A stretch of DNA of 64,000 nt from Streptococcus mitis (lineage in GTDB: Bacteria; Bacillota; Bacilli; Lactobacillales; Streptococcaceae): the NCBI RefSeq assembly GCF_023109105.1, contig NZ_JALDTZ010000011.1:1-64000 (forward strand), given 5' to 3'. How positions within the stretch are numbered: the first letter of the stretch is position 1; the number at the start of each line of letters is the position of its first letter. The position numbers were made by a program, and so were the translations under genes. Below are positions 7,798 through 17,691 of the stretch, in pieces. The notes under the pieces are model-generated. The model was given only the letters and a program-made list of their open reading frames with translations. It ran no database searches and was not told where the DNA came from.

Positions 7798-9711
7798 ATG
7801 ACTTATCATTTTACTGAAGAATACGATATTATTGTAATTGGTGCGGGACACGCTGGGGTTGAGGCTTCTTTGGCTGCCAGCCGTATGGGTTGTAAGGTCT
7901 TGCTTGCGACCATCAACATTGAAATGCTGGCTTTCATGCCATGTAATCCCTCTATCGGTGGTTCTGCCAAGGGGATTGTCGTGCGTGAAGTCGATGCCCT
8001 CGGTGGCGAGATGGCCAAAACAATTGACAAGACTTACATCCAGATGAAGATGCTCAACACAGGGAAGGGGCCAGCTGTCCGTGCCCTTCGTGCGCAAGCT
8101 GACAAAGAGCTTTACTCTAAGGAAATGCGCAAGACAGTTGAAAATCAAGAGAATTTGACCCTTCGTCAAACCATGATTGATGAGATTTTGGTGGAAGATG
8201 GCAAGGTTGTCGGTGTTCGTACAGCGACCCATCAAGAGTATGCTGCTAAGGCTGTTATCGTGACCACAGGGACTGCTCTCCGTGGGGAAATCATCATCGG
8301 AGACCTCAAGTACTCATCAGGGCCAAACCACAGTCTAGCTTCGATTAACCTTGCTGATAACCTTAAGGAATTAGGCCTCGAAATTGGTCGTTTCAAGACA
8401 GGGACACCTCCACGTGTTAAGGCTTCTTCTATCAACTACGATGTGACAGAGATTCAGCCAGGGGACGAAGCGCCAAATCACTTCTCATACACTTCGCGTG
8501 ATGAGGACTATGTCAAGGATCAGGTGCCATGTTGGTTGACCTATACCAACGGTACCAGTCATGAGATTATCCAAAACAACCTCCACCGTGCGCCTATGTT
8601 TACAGGTGTGGTCAAGGGAGTGGGACCTCGTTATTGTCCGTCGATTGAGGATAAGATTGTGCGCTTTGCGGATAAGGAACGCCACCAACTCTTCCTTGAA
8701 CCAGAAGGACGAAATACAGAGGAAGTCTATGTTCAAGGCTTGTCAACCAGTCTGCCTGAGGATGTCCAGCGTGAGTTGGTTCATTCTATCAAAGGTTTGG
8801 AAAATGCAGAGATGATGCGAACTGGTTATGCTATCGAGTATGACATGGTCTTGCCGCACCAGTTGCGTGCGACTCTGGAAACCAAGAAGATTTCAGGACT
8901 TTTCACTGCTGGTCAGACAAACGGTACATCTGGTTACGAAGAAGCTGCTGGCCAAGGAATTATCGCGGGTATCAATGCGGCTCTGAAAGTCCAAGGCAAG
9001 CCTGAGTTGATTTTGAAGCGTAGTGATGGTTATATTGGGGTCATGATTGACGACTTAGTGACCAAGGGAACGATTGAGCCTTATCGCCTTTTGACCAGTC
9101 GTGCTGAATACCGCCTCATTCTCCGCCATGACAATGCTGATATGCGTTTGACTGAGATGGGACGTGAGATTGGTCTTGTGGATGATGAACGCTGGGCTCG
9201 CTTTGAAATCAAGAAAAATCAATTTGACAATGAGATGAAGCGCCTAGATAGCATCAAACTCAAGCCAGTCAAGGAAACCAATGCCAAGGTTGAGGAGATG
9301 GGCTTCAAGCCATTGACAGATGCCGTGACAGCTAAGGAATTCCTTCGCCGTCCAGAAGTTTCTTATCAAGATGTGGTGGCTTTCATCGGACCAGCTGCCG
9401 AGGACTTGGATGACAAGATTATCGAATTGATTGAAACAGAAATCAAGTACGAAGGCTATATTTCCAAAGCCATGGACCAGGTTGCCAAGATGAAACGCAT
9501 GGAAGAAAAACGCATTCCAGCCAATATCGATTGGGATGACATTGACTCTATCGCAACAGAAGCCCGTCAGAAGTTCAAACTCATCAATCCAGAAACCATC
9601 GGCCAAGCCAGCCGTATTTCGGGAGTAAACCCAGCAGATATTTCTATTTTGATGGTGTATTTGGAAGGTAAAAATCGTAGTATTTCTAAAACTCTTCAAA
9701 AATCAAAATGA
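7798..9711 (+). CDS. mnmG: tRNA U34 carboxymethylaminomethyltransferase, FAD-binding subunit
   Basis: A 637-residue protein (also GidA). With MnmE it adds the aminomethyl or carboxymethylaminomethyl group at C5 of wobble U34. The N-terminal FAD motif GAGHAG is at residues 15-20, and [12 protein letters not shown] near residue 45 is a family hallmark. [16 protein letters not shown] near residue 370 is the second conserved FAD region. Length is normal. The last eight codons and the stop lie inside a repeat element (9688-9793), so the tail ...KTLQKSK is repeat-derived. Confidence 0.97.
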   Translation: MTYHFTEEYDIIVIGAGHAGVEASLAASRMGCKVLLATINIEMLAFMPCNPSIGGSAKGIVVREVDALGGEMAKTIDKTYIQMKMLNTGKGPAVRALRAQADKELYSKEMRKTVENQENLTLRQTMIDEILVEDGKVVGVRTATHQEYAAKAVIVTTGTALRGEIIIGDLKYSSGPNHSLASINLADNLKELGLEIGRFKTGTPPRVKASSINYDVTEIQPGDEAPNHFSYTSRDEDYVKDQVPCWLTYTNGTSHEIIQNNLHRAPMFTGVVKGVGPRYCPSIEDKIVRFADKERHQLFLEPEGRNTEEVYVQGLSTSLPEDVQRELVHSIKGLENAEMMRTGYAIEYDMVLPHQLRATLETKKISGLFTAGQTNGTSGYEEAAGQGIIAGINAALKVQGKPELILKRSDGYIGVMIDDLVTKGTIEPYRLLTSRAEYRLILRHDNADMRLTEMGREIGLVDDERWARFEIKKNQFDNEMKRLDSIKLKPVKETNAKVEEMGFKPLTDAVTAKEFLRRPEVSYQDVVAFIGPAAEDLDDKIIELIETEIKYEGYISKAMDQVAKMKRMEEKRIPANIDWDDIDSIATEARQKFKLINPETIGQASRISGVNPADISILMVYLEGKNRSISKTLQKSK

Positions 9712-9793
9712 TACGTCGTCGGCTTCGGCTCACCTAACTCAAGTTATGCTTTCGCCTAGCCTTCTAGTCTGATTTCGATTTTTATTGAGTTTT
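9688..9793. repeat. 106-bp inverted-repeat element overlapping the mnmG stop
   Basis: Bounded by imperfect inverted termini: AAAACTCTTCAAAAATCAAA on the left, and AAAACTCAATAAAAATCGAA read inward from 9793. The interior carries CCTAACTCAAGTTATGC (9733-9749), which recurs exactly in the repeat after rpsZ. The size and hairpin nature resemble the small miniature-type repeats of pneumococci (BOX, RUP, SPRITE), but I cannot assign the family. Confidence 0.7.
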
Positions 9794-9815
9794 AATCTCA
9801 AAAGAAAGCATAGAG

Positions 9816-9845
9816 AAAAACAGCTCCGTCTTCGGAGCTGTTTTG
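9816..9845. terminator. Bidirectional terminator between mnmG and rnjA
   Basis: CAGCTCCG-TCTT-CGGAGCTG (9821-9840) with AAAAA before and TTTTG after. It serves the convergent mnmG and rpoY-rnjA transcripts. Confidence 0.9.
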
Positions 9846-9847
9846 TT

Positions 9848-9865
9848 GATTTTCATTGAGTATTA
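9848..9865. repeat. Solitary BOX end overlapping the rnjA stop codon
   Basis: GATTTTCATTGAGTATTA here is identical to the right end of both full BOX repeats in this window (14690-14707 and 34149-34166). The final TTA is the rnjA stop codon on the minus strand. No left BOX half is nearby. Confidence 0.6.
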
Positions 9866-11542
9866 TTCTTCATCTGGTGTGAGGATCATTGGGATAATGA
9901 TCGGTTCACGTTCTGTATTTTCATAGAGGAAGGGGCGAATGGCGTTGACAATGGCACCATTGACAGATTGCACGCTGGCGTCCTTATTTTTCAGTGCGAT
10001 ACGAATGGCATTGAAGAGGATGCGTTGGCTTTGGCGAATCAAGTCGCCAGATTCTCTCATGTAGACAAAGCCTCGGCTGAGGATGTCTGGTCCAGATAGA
10101 ATCATCTGCGATTTGAAGTCAACAGTTGCGACTGCCAGAACGACACCGTCTTCAGATAAATCACGACGGTCTTTGAGGACAGCAGCACCGATTTCACCGA
10201 TACGATTTCCATCGACATAGATGTCTTGGGCGTTGAAATGACCTGCGATACGAGCTGAGTCAGCAGTAAGAGCAAGTACATCGCCATTGCTCATGATAAA
10301 GATATTGTCCTTCTCAACACCAGTATCCACTGCTAGTCCAGCGTGGACTTTTTGCATGCGGTATTCACCGTGGACAGGCATGAAGTATTTTGGCTTAATC
10401 AAGCGGAGCATAAGTTTTTGCTCTTGCTGACCACCGTGTCCAGATGTATGGATATTGTTCACTTTACCGTGAATAACTTCGACACCAGCTTCAGAAATGA
10501 TGTTAATCAGCTTGTTGACGCTTGTGGTGTTTCCAGGGATCGGACTAGAAGAGAAGATGACCGTATCGCCGGGTTGAAGTTGTACCTGACGGTGGGTTCC
10601 GTTGGCGATACGAGAGAGGGCTGCCATCGGCTCACCCTGACTACCTGTACAGAGGATGAGAACCTCGCCTGCAGGGTAGTCTTTGATTTCGTTTGGCTCG
10701 ATAAAGGTTCCCTTAGGAGCTTTGATGTAGCCAAGGTCGATTCCGTTGACAATGGCTTTTTCCATAGAGCGACCAAAGACCGCAATCTTGCGTCCAGTCT
10801 TAACAGCGGCTTCAGTTGCTTGCTGGAGACGGAAGATATTTGAGGCAAAGGATGCAAAAATGATACGTCCTTCGATGCCTTGGATAATCTTCATGATGGA
10901 CTGGCCAACGACTTTTTCAGAGTTGGTAAAGGTTGGCACTTCTGCATTTGTTGAGTCAGACAGAAGACAAAGCACGCCTTCTTCCCCGAGCGCAGCCATA
11001 CGGTGCAAGTCTGCAGGTTCTCCAACTGGAGTGAAGTCGAATTTGAAGTCACCCGTACAGACGATTTTCCCTTGAGGAGTGTGAATGACAATCCCCAAAG
11101 GTTCTGGAATAGAGTGAGTCGTTCTAAAGAAAGTTGCCTTGAGATTTTTAAAGGTTAACTCAGTGTTGTGGTTGATTTCGTAAAGTTTGGCGTTGCGCAA
11201 GAGGCCGTGTTCTTCGAGTTTCCCACGGATCAAAGCCAAGGCAAGCGGTCCAGCGTAGATAGGGACATTTGCTTGCTTGAGCAGGAAAGGAATCCCACCG
11301 ATGTGGTCCTCGTGTCCGTGGGTAATCAGAACAGCCTTAACGCGGTCGATATTGTCTACGATGTAAGAGTAGTCAGGAATGACATAGTCGATACCCAGCA
11401 AGTCATCTTCTGGAAATTTAATCCCAGCATCAACGATGATAATCTCGTCTTGGTATTCAATCCCGTATGTATTTTTCCCGATTTCTCCCAGACCACCGAT
11501 GGCAAAAACACCAACTTCTTCAGGTTTAAGAGTATAGGCCAT
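9863..11542 (-). CDS. rnjA: Ribonuclease J1
   Basis: A 559-residue metallo-beta-lactamase/beta-CASP ribonuclease with 5'-to-3' exo- and endonuclease activity, central to mRNA decay and rRNA maturation in Gram-positives. The zinc motif HGHEDH is at residues 75-80. [11 protein letters not shown] in the beta-CASP part and PVHGEYRM near residue 395 are typical. It starts 1 nt after the rpoY stop, so the two are translationally coupled. Length is normal for RNase J1; a J2 paralogue would be elsewhere. Confidence 0.95.
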   Translation of the reverse strand: MAYTLKPEEVGVFAIGGLGEIGKNTYGIEYQDEIIIVDAGIKFPEDDLLGIDYVIPDYSYIVDNIDRVKAVLITHGHEDHIGGIPFLLKQANVPIYAGPLALALIRGKLEEHGLLRNAKLYEINHNTELTFKNLKATFFRTTHSIPEPLGIVIHTPQGKIVCTGDFKFDFTPVGEPADLHRMAALGEEGVLCLLSDSTNAEVPTFTNSEKVVGQSIMKIIQGIEGRIIFASFASNIFRLQQATEAAVKTGRKIAVFGRSMEKAIVNGIDLGYIKAPKGTFIEPNEIKDYPAGEVLILCTGSQGEPMAALSRIANGTHRQVQLQPGDTVIFSSSPIPGNTTSVNKLINIISEAGVEVIHGKVNNIHTSGHGGQQEQKLMLRLIKPKYFMPVHGEYRMQKVHAGLAVDTGVEKDNIFIMSNGDVLALTADSARIAGHFNAQDIYVDGNRIGEIGAAVLKDRRDLSEDGVVLAVATVDFKSQMILSGPDILSRGFVYMRESGDLIRQSQRILFNAIRIALKNKDASVQSVNGAIVNAIRPFLYENTEREPIIIPMILTPDEE

Positions 11543-11543
11543 A

Positions 11544-11777
11544 TTAGAACTCCGTGATTTCGAAGGCGCCAGTTTCTTTTTCGTAATCTAGCAATTTGTC
11601 AGACAAGAGTTCGATGTACTCGATATTGTACTCTGGGCGATTTTCTTCGACAAGTTGGCGAGCAGCGATACGGCCCTCAAGTTCTGAGCTGGCATCGATG
11701 TCTAGGTAAAGCGCGCGTGTTGTTTCACGTCGTGGGCTACGTTCTTTTGTTTCTTGATAAAAAACTTTGTAAATCAT
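11544..11777 (-). CDS. rpoY: RNA polymerase epsilon subunit
   Basis: A 77-residue protein of the former DUF1447 family, beginning [20 protein letters not shown]. RpoY is the small epsilon subunit bound to Firmicutes RNA polymerase. The frame extends upstream to 11843, but the ATG at 11775-11777, with AAGGAAC-type purines before it and the exact family start, is chosen. It heads a leftward operon with rnjA, a pairing conserved in Firmicutes. Confidence 0.93.
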   Translation of the reverse strand: MIYKVFYQETKERSPRRETTRALYLDIDASSELEGRIAARQLVEENRPEYNIEYIELLSDKLLDYEKETGAFEITEF

Positions 11778-11888
11778 ATAGTTCCTTTCTATTTTACAGG
11801 TCAGTTTATTCCAAACTTTTAGCAGAGATTTGCTTGATTTCATTCCATTTTGTGTCTAGATTGACCTTGATTCGTTACAATTATTTCA

Positions 11889-11897
11889 ATTATACCA
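11889..11897 (-). promoter_or_regulatory. Promoter of rpoY-rnjA
   Basis: Read leftward this is TGGTATAAT, an extended -10. TTACTA stands 16 nt further upstream as a weak -35. Confidence 0.65.
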
Positions 11898-11952
11898 CAA
11901 AATGAAAGATTAGTAAAAGACGGAAACGAGAAAGTCATAGGGCTATTTGTTT

Positions 11953-11990
11953 AGTAAGCGCTTGCAATAATAAAGAAAATATGTTATTTT
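11953..11990 (+). promoter_or_regulatory. cre-like site overlapping the promoter of the small membrane protein gene
   Basis: AGTAAGCGCTTGCA (11953-11966) matches the CcpA cre consensus TGnAAnCGnTnnCA at every fixed position but the first. It overlaps a candidate -35 TTGCAA (11962-11967), followed after 17 nt by TATTTT with TG upstream (TGTTATTTT, to 11990). Repression by CcpA is inferred. Confidence 0.55.
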
Positions 11991-12057
11991 GATAATGGAA
12001 ATGAGTTTTATCGCTGGTTACCATTTCCTATAGTTTTTAAGTCAAGGAGGTTGCCCT

Positions 12058-12273
12058 ATGTATAACTTATTTGCTTTTGCTATCGGACTTCGCTTGGTAG
12101 CTTTTATCGTTTTTGTTGCTTGCGTTTATGGAGGGAATCTTCTGTTTACAAAACTGGAACAACGACAAAGCAAGCTCTTGTGGAAGATTACCTTTGTGAC
12201 TCTCTACTCGCTTTTTCTCCTCCTCGTGACCTATGTCGTTTGGTTTGTATTTTTCTTTGGATTAAATGCTTAG
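12058..12273 (+). CDS. Small two-helix membrane protein, unknown function
   Basis: A 71-residue protein with two hydrophobic segments (about residues 4-30 and 43-67) separated by a short positively charged loop KLEQRQSKLLWK. Strong AAGGAGG lies 9 nt before the ATG, and a terminator follows, so it is a monocistronic gene with its own promoter and a cre-like site. I recognise no family. Its size and layout would fit a small regulator or accessory subunit in the membrane, but nothing shows its role. Confidence 0.75.
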   Translation: MYNLFAFAIGLRLVAFIVFVACVYGGNLLFTKLEQRQSKLLWKITFVTLYSLFLLLVTYVVWFVFFFGLNA

Positions 12274-12300
12274 ATGCCCTGCTCATACTGGGGCATTTTT
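12274..12300 (+). terminator. Terminator of the small membrane protein gene
   Basis: ATGCCC (12274-12279) pairs with GGGCAT (12291-12296), followed by TTTTTGTTT. Confidence 0.85.
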
Positions 12301-12377
12301 GTTTGGGGGTAAAGAAAATTCCCATGTGCCAGCTTTTGTAGTATAATAGTAAACAGACAAAAAGATAGGAATGTGTT

Positions 12378-13061
12378 ATGAAAGTATTAGCTTTTGATAC
12401 GTCCAGCAAGGCTCTTTCTCTCGCTATTTTAGAGGACAAGCAGGTTCTTGCCGAGACGACTATTAACATCAAGAAAAATCACAGTATTACCCTCATGCCT
12501 GCCATTGATTTTTTGATGGCGAGTTTGAATTGGACACCCAAGGATTTGGATAGAATCGTGGTGGCAGAAGGGCCAGGTAGTTATACGGGCTTGCGAATTG
12601 CGGTAGCCACTGCTAAGACGCTGGCTCATACTCTGAATATTGAGTTAGTTGGTATGTCTAGCCTCTTGGCTCTGGTGCCATACCAACAAGAAGGCTTGTT
12701 CGTTCCTTTGATGGATGCACGTCGCAATAATGTTTATGCAGGATTTTATGAAAATGCTAAACCTGTCATGCCAGAAGCGCACTTGCCCTTTGAGCGAGTG
12801 ATTGAGTTAATCAAGGGTGCTAGTCAGGTTACCTTTGTAGGAGAAGTTGGCCCCTTTGTGGAGCAGATTCAAGAACACTTGCCAAGGATGAATTACAAAG
12901 AAACCTTACCAAATGCAGCCAATCTTGCTCTTTGGGCTTGGGACAAGGAAGCAGACTCTTTGCACGATTTTGTGCCGAACTACCTCAAACGTGTTGAGGC
13001 TGAAGAAAATTGGCTCAAGAACCACACCGAATCTGGCGAGTCCTACATTAAACGCCTATGA
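12378..13061 (+). CDS. tsaB: tRNA threonylcarbamoyladenosine biosynthesis protein TsaB
   Basis: A 227-residue ASKHA-fold protein, the partner of TsaD and TsaE in making t6A37 on ANN-decoding tRNAs. FDTSSKALSLAI at residue 5 is the N-terminal ATPase-like motif and EGPGSYTGLRIAVATAK near residue 63 is the TsaB hallmark. TATAAT at 12342-12347 is the likely -10. Its stop overlaps the rimI start as ATGA, so tsaB-rimI-tsaD are coupled. Confidence 0.95.
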   Translation: MKVLAFDTSSKALSLAILEDKQVLAETTINIKKNHSITLMPAIDFLMASLNWTPKDLDRIVVAEGPGSYTGLRIAVATAKTLAHTLNIELVGMSSLLALVPYQQEGLFVPLMDARRNNVYAGFYENAKPVMPEAHLPFERVIELIKGASQVTFVGEVGPFVEQIQEHLPRMNYKETLPNAANLALWAWDKEADSLHDFVPNYLKRVEAEENWLKNHTESGESYIKRL

Positions 13062-13495
13062 TAGAAATTAAACGAATCCAACAGCAATCTGATCTGGCTC
13101 AAGCCATCTACGCTGTTATGGCGGATGTTTACCCAGTTAGTCCTTGGACGCTGGAACAAATCCAAGCAGACCTGTCCCAAGACCAGACCTGGTATGCTCT
13201 GGCGTATGATGGGGCCGAAGTGATTGGCTTTCTAGCCGTGCAGGAGAATCTTTTTGAAGCAGAAGTCCTGCAAATCGCTATCAAAGGAGCCTATCAGGGT
13301 CAGGGAATTGCGTCAGCTTTGTTTGCTCAATTGCCGACAGACAAGGAGATTTTCCTCGAAGTTAGAAAGTCAAACCAACGAGCGCAAGCATTTTACAAGA
13401 AAGAAAAGATGGCGGTCATCGCTGAGCGAAAGGGCTACTACCATGATCCAGTCGAGGACGCCATCATCATGAAGAGAGAAATAGATGAAGGATAG
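13058..13495 (+). CDS. rimI: Ribosomal protein S18-alanine N-acetyltransferase-like GNAT
   Basis: A 145-residue GNAT acetyltransferase. The acetyl-CoA loop is in [20 protein letters not shown] near residue 70 (Q/R-x-x-G-x-A/G pattern QGQGIA). [15 protein letters not shown] near residue 107 is the conserved RimI segment. It is embedded between tsaB and tsaD, overlapping both, the usual position of rimI in Firmicutes. Acetylation of S18 is assigned by family; the true target in this organism is not shown. Confidence 0.88.
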   Translation: MIEIKRIQQQSDLAQAIYAVMADVYPVSPWTLEQIQADLSQDQTWYALAYDGAEVIGFLAVQENLFEAEVLQIAIKGAYQGQGIASALFAQLPTDKEIFLEVRKSNQRAQAFYKKEKMAVIAERKGYYHDPVEDAIIMKREIDEG

Positions 13496-14495
13496 ATATA
13501 TTTTAGCATTTGAGACATCCTGTGATGAGACCAGTGTCGCCGTACTGAAAAACGACGATGAGCTCTTGTCCAATGTCATTGCTAGTCAAATTGAGAGCCA
13601 CAAACGTTTCGGTGGCGTAGTGCCAGAGGTAGCCAGTCGTCACCATGTAGAGGTCATTACAGCCTGTATCGAGGAGGCGCTAGCAGAAGCAGGGATTACC
13701 GAAAATGATGTGACAGCTGTGGCGGTCACCTATGGACCGGGATTGGTCGGAGCTTTACTAGTTGGCTTGTCAGCTGCTAAGGCCTTTGCTTGGGCTCATG
13801 GGCTTCCGCTGATTCCTGTTAACCACATGGCTGGGCACCTCATGGCCGCTCAGAGTGTGGAGCCTTTGGAGTTCCCCTTGTTAGCCCTCTTGGTCAGCGG
13901 TGGACACACAGAGTTGGTTTATGTTTCTGAGGCTGGTGATTACAAGATTGTTGGAGAAACGCGTGATGATGCGGTTGGTGAGGCCTATGATAAGGTCGGC
14001 CGTGTCATGGGCTTGACCTATCCTGCAGGTCGGGAGATTGACGAGCTAGCTCATCAGGGGCAGGATATTTATGATTTTCCTCGTGCCATGATTAAGGAAG
14101 ACAATCTGGAGTTTTCATTCTCAGGTTTGAAATCTGCCTTTATCAATCTTCACCACAATGCCGAACAAAAGGGGGAAAGCCTATCTACAGAGGACTTGTG
14201 TGCGTCCTTCCAAGCTGCAGTTATGGATATTCTCATGGCAAAAACCAAGAAGGCTTTGGAGAAATACCCTGTTAAAACCCTAGTCGTAGCAGGTGGCGTA
14301 GCAGCCAATAAAGGTCTCAGAGAACGCCTAGCAACCGAAATCACAAATGTCAAGGTTATCATCCCGCCCCTACGCCTCTGCGGAGACAATGCAGGAATGA
14401 TTGCCTATGCCAGCGTCAGCGAGTGGAATAAAGAAAACTTTGCAAGCTTGGATCTCAATGCCAAACCAAGTCTCGCTTTTGATACCATGGAATAA
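13485..14495 (+). CDS. tsaD: tRNA N6-adenosine threonylcarbamoyltransferase
   Basis: A 336-residue catalytic subunit (Gcp/Kae1 family) that moves the threonylcarbamoyl group to A37 of tRNA. Iron-binding His114 and His118 lie in [18 protein letters not shown] at residue 9 and VSGGHTELV near residue 147 are family motifs. ATG overlaps the end of rimI by 11 nt. Length is standard. A terminator follows directly. Confidence 0.97.
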   Translation: MKDRYILAFETSCDETSVAVLKNDDELLSNVIASQIESHKRFGGVVPEVASRHHVEVITACIEEALAEAGITENDVTAVAVTYGPGLVGALLVGLSAAKAFAWAHGLPLIPVNHMAGHLMAAQSVEPLEFPLLALLVSGGHTELVYVSEAGDYKIVGETRDDAVGEAYDKVGRVMGLTYPAGREIDELAHQGQDIYDFPRAMIKEDNLEFSFSGLKSAFINLHHNAEQKGESLSTEDLCASFQAAVMDILMAKTKKALEKYPVKTLVVAGGVAANKGLRERLATEITNVKVIIPPLRLCGDNAGMIAYASVSEWNKENFASLDLNAKPSLAFDTME

Positions 14496-14500
14496 AATGG

Positions 14501-14532
14501 AGTCTGTCTGATTACAATCAGCAGACTTTTTT
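14501..14532 (+). terminator. Terminator of tsaB-rimI-tsaD
   Basis: AGTCTG and CTGAT (14501-14512) pair with ATCAG and CAGACT (14517-14527), followed by TTTTTT. Confidence 0.9.
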
Positions 14533-14546
14533 CTCTTTCCTGAATG

Positions 14547-14555
14547 TGTTATAAT
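14547..14555 (+). promoter_or_regulatory. Extended -10 promoter of azlCD
   Basis: TGTTATAAT (14547-14555). The transcript would begin about 14562 and carry a GGCT...AGCC hairpin and then the whole BOX repeat before the azlC ribosome site. Confidence 0.65.
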
Positions 14556-14590
14556 AGTCCATGCTATGGCTGGAGCCTTTTCAGCCTACT

Positions 14591-14707
14591 TATACTCTTC
14601 GAAAATCTCTTCAAACCGCGTCAGCTTCTATCTGCAACCTCAAAACAATGTTTTGAGCAACCTGCGGCTAACTTCCTAGTTTGATCTTTGATTTTCATTG
14701 AGTATTA
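14591..14707. repeat. BOX repeat (boxA-boxC type) in the azlC leader
   Basis: A 117-bp element with inverted termini: TATACTCTTCGAAAATC at the left and GATTTTCATTGAGTATTA at the right. The inner segment CAAAACAATGTTTTG folds as a hairpin, and CCTGCGGCTAACTTCCTAG is the typical boxC sequence. It lies between the azlC promoter and its ribosome site, so it is transcribed. Confidence 0.88.
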
Positions 14708-14729
14708 TTAAGACAATATGAGGAGAAAG

Positions 14730-15425
14730 ATGAAAGAAAAAGGATTTTGGGAGGGGGCGCAGGCAGCCATGCCAACGGCCCTTGGTTATGTCAGTATCGG
14801 CCTGGCCTGCGGGATTATTGGTGCGCCCTATGTGACACCTGTTGAGATGGGCTTGATGAGCCTCTTTGTTTATGCTGGGAGCGCCCAGTTTGCCATGTTG
14901 GCTCTGATTGCGGTTCAGGCTCCTGTGGCAGCTATTGCTATGACGGTCTTTTTGATTAATTTGCGTCTCTTTTTGTTGAGTTTGCATGCGTCAACCTATT
15001 TCCGTCATACCAGTCTTTGGCACAATATCGGTATGTCTAGTATCTTGACGGATGAGACTTACGGCGTTTTGATGGGCGAATTGGCCCATACAGACAAGGT
15101 CAATCCTATGTGGATGCACGGAAACAATCTCAACAGCTATGTGGCTTGGTTTGTGGGAACAGTTGTCGGAACGGCTCTGGGTGGCCTGCTACCAAATCCA
15201 GAAATCTTTGGCTTGGATTTTGCCCTGGTTGGGATGTTCATCGGAATTTTTGCTTCGCAATTCCAGATTATGCAAAGACGGATTCCTGTCCGCAATCTGC
15301 TCATTATCCTAGCAGTTGTTGCGGTGTCCTTCTTTTTGCTCTTGACAGTGGTGTCTCAGTCACTAGCTGTTCTGTTTGCGACGCTACTTGGTTGTACAAT
15401 GGGGGTGGTTTTAGATGGTCAGTAA
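14730..15425 (+). CDS. azlC: Branched-chain amino acid exporter large subunit, AzlC family
   Basis: A 231-residue polytopic membrane protein. GFWEGAQAAMPTALGYVSIG at the N-terminus and YAGSAQFAMLAL near residue 50 are AzlC family features; about seven hydrophobic segments follow. AzlC with AzlD exports branched-chain amino acids or related compounds. AGGAG at 14721-14725 sets the start at 14730 rather than the ATG at 14718. The end overlaps azlD by 11 nt. Confidence 0.9.
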   Translation: MKEKGFWEGAQAAMPTALGYVSIGLACGIIGAPYVTPVEMGLMSLFVYAGSAQFAMLALIAVQAPVAAIAMTVFLINLRLFLLSLHASTYFRHTSLWHNIGMSSILTDETYGVLMGELAHTDKVNPMWMHGNNLNSYVAWFVGTVVGTALGGLLPNPEIFGLDFALVGMFIGIFASQFQIMQRRIPVRNLLIILAVVAVSFFLLLTVVSQSLAVLFATLLGCTMGVVLDGQ

Positions 15426-15738
15426 GTATCTTTTATTAGCAGTTCTTTTCTCTGGCTTGGTGACCTGGATTCCCCGTATGATTCCCTTCATCTTGGTCAA
15501 GTATAAGGGTTTGCCTGCAATCGTTGAGCGTTTTTTGAAGTTCTTGCCCGTTTCTATTATCTTTGCCTTGATTCTTTCAAGCGTAGTGACAGGCAAGGTT
15601 GGTAGCCTTCCTCAAATCAAATGGCTGGACTTCTTAGCAGTCTTTCCAACGGCTTGGGTAGCCTTTCGCTACCGTAATCTAGTCGGAACGGTTCTCTTCG
15701 GAGTAGTCTTGATTGCCGTCTTGCGCTTGGTCTTTTAA
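15415..15738 (+). CDS. azlD: Branched-chain amino acid transport small subunit, AzlD family
   Basis: A 107-residue membrane protein with three to four hydrophobic segments, starting MVSKYLLLAVLFSGLVTWIP, and including RMIPFILVK and the FLPVSIIFALILSSV helix, which are typical of AzlD. It partners AzlC; the overlapping reading frames give equal translation. No convincing terminator follows. Confidence 0.88.
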   Translation: MVSKYLLLAVLFSGLVTWIPRMIPFILVKYKGLPAIVERFLKFLPVSIIFALILSSVVTGKVGSLPQIKWLDFLAVFPTAWVAFRYRNLVGTVLFGVVLIAVLRLVF

Positions 15739-15808
15739 ATTAGCCATAAAAAAAATTTATCACAGAGATAGATATCATATAATGGCGTAAATGCTCTTTT
15801 TCTGTTAG

Positions 15809-16672
<864 letters not shown>

Positions 16673-16679
16673 TTTTGTG

Positions 16680-16720
16680 AAATCATCCATTCTGAATAAG
16701 GTGGATGATTTCTCAGTTTT
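16680..16720 (+). terminator. Terminator after the binding-protein gene
   Basis: AATCATCCA (16681-16689) pairs perfectly with TGGATGATT (16702-16710), followed by TCTCAGTTTTT. The T run is slightly displaced, so termination may be partial. Confidence 0.6.
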
Positions 16721-16725
16721 TAAGG

Positions 16726-16744
16726 ATATAGTTTTAAACTATAT
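16726..16744. promoter_or_regulatory. MET-box (MtaR/MetR-type operator) upstream of metQ
   Basis: ATATAGTTT-T-AAACTATAT is a perfect 19-bp palindrome. It contains the streptococcal MET-box consensus TATAGTTtnaAACTATA described for the LysR-type methionine regulator. It lies 82 nt before metQ and upstream of the likely promoter, the place for an activator site. Confidence 0.85.
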
Positions 16745-16760
16745 ATCTGACTATCTAATA

Positions 16761-16794
16761 ACAATTTGTGAAATCAAACAAATTGTGAGATACT
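16761..16794 (+). promoter_or_regulatory. metQ promoter with an overlapping dyad
   Basis: A candidate promoter TTGTGA (16766-16771), 17 nt, GATACT (16789-16794). It is overlaid by an inverted repeat ACAATTTG (16761-16768) / CAAATTGT (16779-16786), an 8-bp perfect dyad of unknown use. Confidence 0.5.
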
Positions 16795-16825
16795 AGTACG
16801 GTATTATTTTTAAGGAGAAAGAATC

Positions 16826-17680
16826 ATGAAAATCAAAAAATGGCTTGGTGTAGCAGCCCTTGCTACAGTCGCAGGTTTGGCTCTTGCAGCTTGCGGAAAC
16901 TCAGAAAAGAAAGCAGACAATGCAACAACTATCAAAATCGCAACTGTTAACCGTAGCGGTTCTGAAGAAAAACGTTGGGACAAAATCCAAGAATTGGTTA
17001 AAAAAGACGGCATTACCTTGGAATTTACAGAGTTCACAGACTACTCACAACCAAACAAGGCAACTGCTGATGGCGAAGTAGATTTGAACGCTTTCCAACA
17101 CTACAACTTTTTGAACAACTGGAACAAAGAAAACGGGAAAGATCTTGTAGCGATTGCAGATACTTACATCTCTCCAATCCGCCTTTACTCAGGTTTGAAT
17201 GGAAGCGACAACAAGTACACTAAAGTAGAAGACATCCCAGTAAACGGAGAAATCGCTGTACCAAACGACGCTACAAACGAAAGCCGTGCGCTTTACTTGC
17301 TTCAATCAGCTGGCTTGATTAAATTGGATGTTTCAGGAACTGCTCTTGCAACAGTTGCTAACATCAAAGAAAATCCAAAGAACTTGAAAATCACTGAATT
17401 GGACGCTAGCCAAACAGCTCGTTCATTGTCATCAGTTGACGCTGCCGTTGTAAACAATACCTTCGTTACAGAAGCAAAATTGGACTACAAGAAAGCACTC
17501 TTCAAAGAACAAGCTGATGAAAACTCAAAACAATGGTACAACATCATCGTTGCGAAAAAAGATTGGGAAACATCACCTAAGGCTGATGCTATCAAGAAAG
17601 TTGTTGCGGCTTACCACACAGATGAAGTGAAAAAAGTTATCGAAGAAACATCAGACGGTTTGGATCAACCAGTTTGGTAA
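16826..17680 (+). CDS. metQ: Methionine ABC transporter substrate-binding lipoprotein
   Basis: A 284-residue NlpA/MetQ-family lipoprotein. Lipobox LALAAC gives lipidation at Cys 22. The body has the family's TIKIATVNRSGSEEKRWDKI start and TADGEVDLNAFQHYNFL segment (the QH region contacts methionine). It binds L-methionine and feeds MetN-MetI encoded two and three genes later. GGAG lies before the ATG. Regulation by methionine through the MET-box is expected. Confidence 0.93.
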   Translation: MKIKKWLGVAALATVAGLALAACGNSEKKADNATTIKIATVNRSGSEEKRWDKIQELVKKDGITLEFTEFTDYSQPNKATADGEVDLNAFQHYNFLNNWNKENGKDLVAIADTYISPIRLYSGLNGSDNKYTKVEDIPVNGEIAVPNDATNESRALYLLQSAGLIKLDVSGTALATVANIKENPKNLKITELDASQTARSLSSVDAAVVNNTFVTEAKLDYKKALFKEQADENSKQWYNIIVAKKDWETSPKADAIKKVVAAYHTDEVKKVIEETSDGLDQPVW

Positions 17681-17691
17681 TAAGAAACAGG

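Noticed and set aside
9694..9866. Full BOX element downstream of mnmG
   Set aside because: Only the right BOX end is present; the 106-bp element next to it has different arms and core, so they were listed separately.
12022..12045. TATAGTTTTTAAG as a second MET-box
   Set aside because: The right half does not complete the palindrome (AAGTCA instead of AAACTATA) and the neighbouring gene has no methionine link.
15746..15783. Possible CmbR-type operator upstream of the amino-acid binding lipoprotein (two TATCA and an AGATA)
   Set aside because: The spacing does not fit the TGATA-N9-TATCA-N2-4-TGATA pattern and one half-site is altered.
16720..16740. CiaR direct repeat (TTTAAG-N5-TTTAAG) near metQ
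   Set aside because: Spacing is seven and the second half is TTTTAA; the stretch is better explained by the MET-box palindrome.
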